A DNA stretch of 64,000 nucleotides from an uncultured Ruminococcus sp. (lineage in GTDB: Bacteria; Bacillota; Clostridia; Oscillospirales; Ruminococcaceae), in the NCBI GenBank assembly GCA_900318825.1, contig ONMB01000017.1:1-64000 (forward strand), read 5' to 3'. Positions 62,040-64,000 of the stretch are shown piece after piece. The first letter of the stretch is position 1. Each line of letters begins with the position of its first letter. Both the position numbers and the translations under genes were made by a program. Below the pieces are notes generated by a model. The model did not search any database, was not told where the DNA came from, and saw only the letters and a list, made by a program, of their open reading frames with translations.

Positions 62040-62828
62040 TTAGTCCAGAGCCTCCCTTATCCGGTATCTGAAGTCCGTCGGAGTGCAGCCCTTGTGCTGC
62101 TTGAACTGCCGCATAAAGTAGGAGTCACTCTCGTAGCCGCACTGTTCAGCTATCTCACTGACCGACATATCGGTGTTTTCAAGGAGATCAGCTGCGGCTG
62201 AGAGTCTGCTTTCGATGACGTCCTGGCGGCAGGTCACACCGAATGCTGCAAGGTATATCCGGTGGAAATATGTACGACTTATCCCCATTTCATCTGCAAG
62301 AGCTCCTGAGTCCCACTCACTCGTCGGATCCTCATATATAGACTCGCGGATAGCTTTCAGCTCTGAATACCGCGGAATACGTTTTCCGGCAGCGGGAGCT
62401 GTGTTCTCAGCAGAATTTCCCACAACGAGAAGTATGAGCCGCATTGCAAGCTCCGAAAACTCCGCAAACTCCTTCCCCTTATATGTGGACTGCACCTTCA
62501 GGCACTTGAGTATGCCGGATATGACGAAATCATCAGTGACCTTCACAGGTTCGCCGGACACGATGCCGACTGATGCGAGGTACTGCTTTTCGGCTGCTGT
62601 CAGACGGAATGCCACAAGGTCATATCGCATAGGCTGACCATCTGCACTATGTATTCTGCCCTCAGAACCTGCGTTTATCAGCACAGCACAGTTTTCCTCA
62701 ATAGTTACGGACTCTTTTCCGCTCGTAAAAGTCACAGGCGATCTGAAAAAAACAAAGGCATTTCCCGAACCTGTCTCGCCGCTCAGTGACTCCTTACGGC
62801 AGCCGATGCGTATCTTGCTGATCTTCAT
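62040..62828 (-). CDS. AraC family transcriptional regulator
   Basis: 262 aa. The first ~140 residues look like a cupin-type sensor (ligand unknown). Two helix-turn-helix motifs follow: ALADEMGISRTYFHRIYLAAFG and VSEIAEQCGYESDSYFMRQFKQHKGCTPTDFR, the standard AraC/XylS ending. Lone gene; target not deducible. Confidence 0.92.
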   Translation of the reverse strand: MKISKIRIGCRKESLSGETGSGNAFVFFRSPVTFTSGKESVTIEENCAVLINAGSEGRIHSADGQPMRYDLVAFRLTAAEKQYLASVGIVSGEPVKVTDDFVISGILKCLKVQSTYKGKEFAEFSELAMRLILLVVGNSAENTAPAAGKRIPRYSELKAIRESIYEDPTSEWDSGALADEMGISRTYFHRIYLAAFGVTCRQDVIESRLSAAADLLENTDMSVSEIAEQCGYESDSYFMRQFKQHKGCTPTDFRYRIREALD

Positions 62829-62851
62829 ACCGTCACCCCCTTGATAGTGTC

Positions 62852-62880
62852 ATTATACCATAATCACGCCAATAAATCAA
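62852..62880 (-). promoter_or_regulatory. Promoter of the AraC regulator gene
   Basis: TTGATT (62875-62880), 17 bp, TATAAT (62852-62857) on the minus strand with TGG extension. Confidence 0.78.
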
Positions 62881-62902
62881 CATATTAGGTGCAGAACAAA
62901 AA

Positions 62903-62928
62903 AGGAAGCGGACTTTCGTCCGCTTCCT
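62903..62928 (-). terminator. Terminator of the hydrogenase gene
   Basis: AGGAAGCGGAC / GTCCGCTTCCT with loop TTTC; on the minus strand it is followed by six T. Confidence 0.9.
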
Positions 62929-62943
62929 GTCATATGGCAACGA

Positions 62944-64000
62944 TCATATCTCGTTAACCTTTCTTGCAACATAAGATGTGTGAAGAACCTCGTGTGCCTT
63001 GTGGCTGCCGGGCTTCTCAAAGAACTCCTCGTAAACCTGCTTGATAGCGGGGTTCTCGTGAGACTGTCTGAGAGGCATAGACTTGTCAAGATTGTAGAGG
63101 ACCTTAGCTCTCTCAGCTCTGATGTCAACGAAGTTTCTGATTCCCATGGGAACCTGAGGCTGACCGCCGCCGTTTACACAGCCGCCGGGACAAGCCATGA
63201 TCTCGATGAACTGAGCGTCACAAGTGCCGTTCTTGATGCTGTCGAGAACTTCTCTTGCGTTGGAAAGTCCGCTTGCAACTTCAACATTTACGCTGAGGTC
63301 GCCAACGTTGTAGGTAGCCTTCTTGATACCCTCAGTACCGCGTACCTCAGGAAGATCTGTTACAGTCTGACCTGTGAGTGTATGAACAGCTGTTCTGAGA
63401 GCAGCCTCCATAACACCGCCGGTAGCACCGAAGATAACACCTGCACCGGTAGAAATTCCGAGCGGATCATCAAACTTCTCATCGGGGAGAGAGTTGAAGA
63501 GGATACCAGCGCGCTCGATCATTCTGCCGAGCTCACGAGTTGTGAGAGAGTAATCAACATCGGGAACGCCAGCAGCGCTCTGATCCGGTCTGCCGATCTC
63601 GAACTTCTTAGCTGTACAAGGCATGATGGATACCATAACGATATTCTTAGGATCGAGTCCCATCTTCTCAGCGTAGTATGTCTTAGCTGTTGCACCGAAC
63701 ATCTGCTGAGGTGACTTACAGCTTGAAAGGTGGGGAAGGAGCTCAGGATAGTAGTGCTCACAGAACTTTACCCAACCGGGTGAGCATGATGTGATGAGCG
63801 GGAGAACGCCGCCGTTCTGAACGCGCTCAACGAACTCGTTAGCCTCTTCCATGATAGTGAGGTCAGCAGCAAAGTCTGTATCGAATACCTTGTCAAAGCC
63901 GAGGCGTCTGAGAGCAGCAGCCATCTTGCCTTCAACGTTTGTACCGATAGGATTGCCGAAGCACTCACCGAGACCTGCACGAACAGCAGGAGCTGTCTGA
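62944..64000 (-). CDS. [FeFe] hydrogenase large subunit, 5' end beyond window
   Basis: C-terminal part (at least 351 residues) of an iron-only hydrogenase. The frame stays open to the window edge, with TAPAVRAGLGECFGNPIG upstream of the first Met, so ATG 63924 is internal. H-cluster motifs: TSCSPGWVKFCEHYYPE (L1), MPCTAKKFE (L2), EIMACPGGCVNGGGQP (L3), all Cys present; the small-subunit-like tail ends HTSYVARKVNEI. Produces or uses H2 with ferredoxin or NAD(P)H; N-terminal cluster domains are out of view, so the type (HydA or HndD/electron-bifurcating) is open. Confidence 0.95.
   Translation of the reverse strand, partial: QTAPAVRAGLGECFGNPIGTNVEGKMAAALRRLGFDKVFDTDFAADLTIMEEANEFVERVQNGGVLPLITSCSPGWVKFCEHYYPELLPHLSSCKSPQQMFGATAKTYYAEKMGLDPKNIVMVSIMPCTAKKFEIGRPDQSAAGVPDVDYSLTTRELGRMIERAGILFNSLPDEKFDDPLGISTGAGVIFGATGGVMEAALRTAVHTLTGQTVTDLPEVRGTEGIKKATYNVGDLSVNVEVASGLSNAREVLDSIKNGTCDAQFIEIMACPGGCVNGGGQPQVPMGIRNFVDIRAERAKVLYNLDKSMPLRQSHENPAIKQVYEEFFEKPGSHKAHEVLHTSYVARKVNEI

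Noticed and set aside
63924-63924. Start of the hydrogenase at ATG 63924
   Set aside because: The frame continues upstream to the window edge with conserved hydrogenase sequence, so this Met is internal.

Overview
The window looks like a chromosomal segment of a Ruminococcus-type member of the Oscillospiraceae (clostridial cluster IV), probably a gut fibre degrader. A type I dockerin at the end of a secreted transglutaminase-like protein, an [FeFe] hydrogenase, a B. subtilis-type sporulation set (Spo0A-like regulator, SpoIIAA-SpoIIAB-SigF, an alpha/beta SASP, a BofC-like protein) and Firmicutes synteny (phoH-ybeY-era-yqzL-recO, cdaA-cdaR) all fit. No rRNA, prophage, insertion sequence or CRISPR array is visible.

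Layout. 1-8.3 kb: two tRNA genes, a spo0A homologue with a degenerate receiver, dcd, lepA-hemW with two small genes, the spoIIA operon, a flavin reductase and a BofC-like protein. 8.4-15.2 kb: class A PBP with a Gly/Asn tail, an RlmL-like methyltransferase, rmuC, comF and an amidohydrolase. 15.2-23.2 kb: a nine-gene polyamine operon on the minus strand (speD, speA, membrane protein, speE, speB, DUF3592-like, carboxyspermidine dehydrogenase, ybjQ, nspC). It encodes two routes from putrescine to spermidine and lies behind a structured leader of about 250 nt. 23.3-32.2 kb: a housekeeping unit on the minus strand (CYTH, phoH, ybeY, era, yqzL-like, recO, mutS2, yfhO). 32.2-42.9 kb: a degenerate kinase-like protein, a gap gene broken by a 26-bp tandem duplication, a decayed lipoprotein gene, a rhodanese/PP-loop fusion, SASP, degV, trmL, ruvX, pyrD-pyrK, dinB and an LRR protein. 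43.1-56.5 kb: cysteine hydrolase, ABC-F, dockerin transglutaminase, aminotransferase, HtrA, ThrH, TraB-like, DUF3343 with a cysteine desulfurase, and cdaA-cdaR. 56.5-57.35 kb: gene-free, with two candidate small RNAs. 57.35-64 kb: glgB, a peptide-type binding lipoprotein, a VanY-like peptidase, an AraC regulator and a hydrogenase cut by the window edge.

Most promoters are near-consensus sigma-A (TTGACA-like, 17-bp spacer, TATAAT), often with a TG extension upstream of the -10; several of them decide start codons here. The most noteworthy points are: (1) a dispersed repeat of about 49 bp that itself contains the promoter of two unrelated genes, once inside a decayed gene; (2) the speD leader; (3) the Spo0A-like receiver without its phosphorylatable Asp; (4) the gap duplication; (5) the two unannotated RNA candidates.
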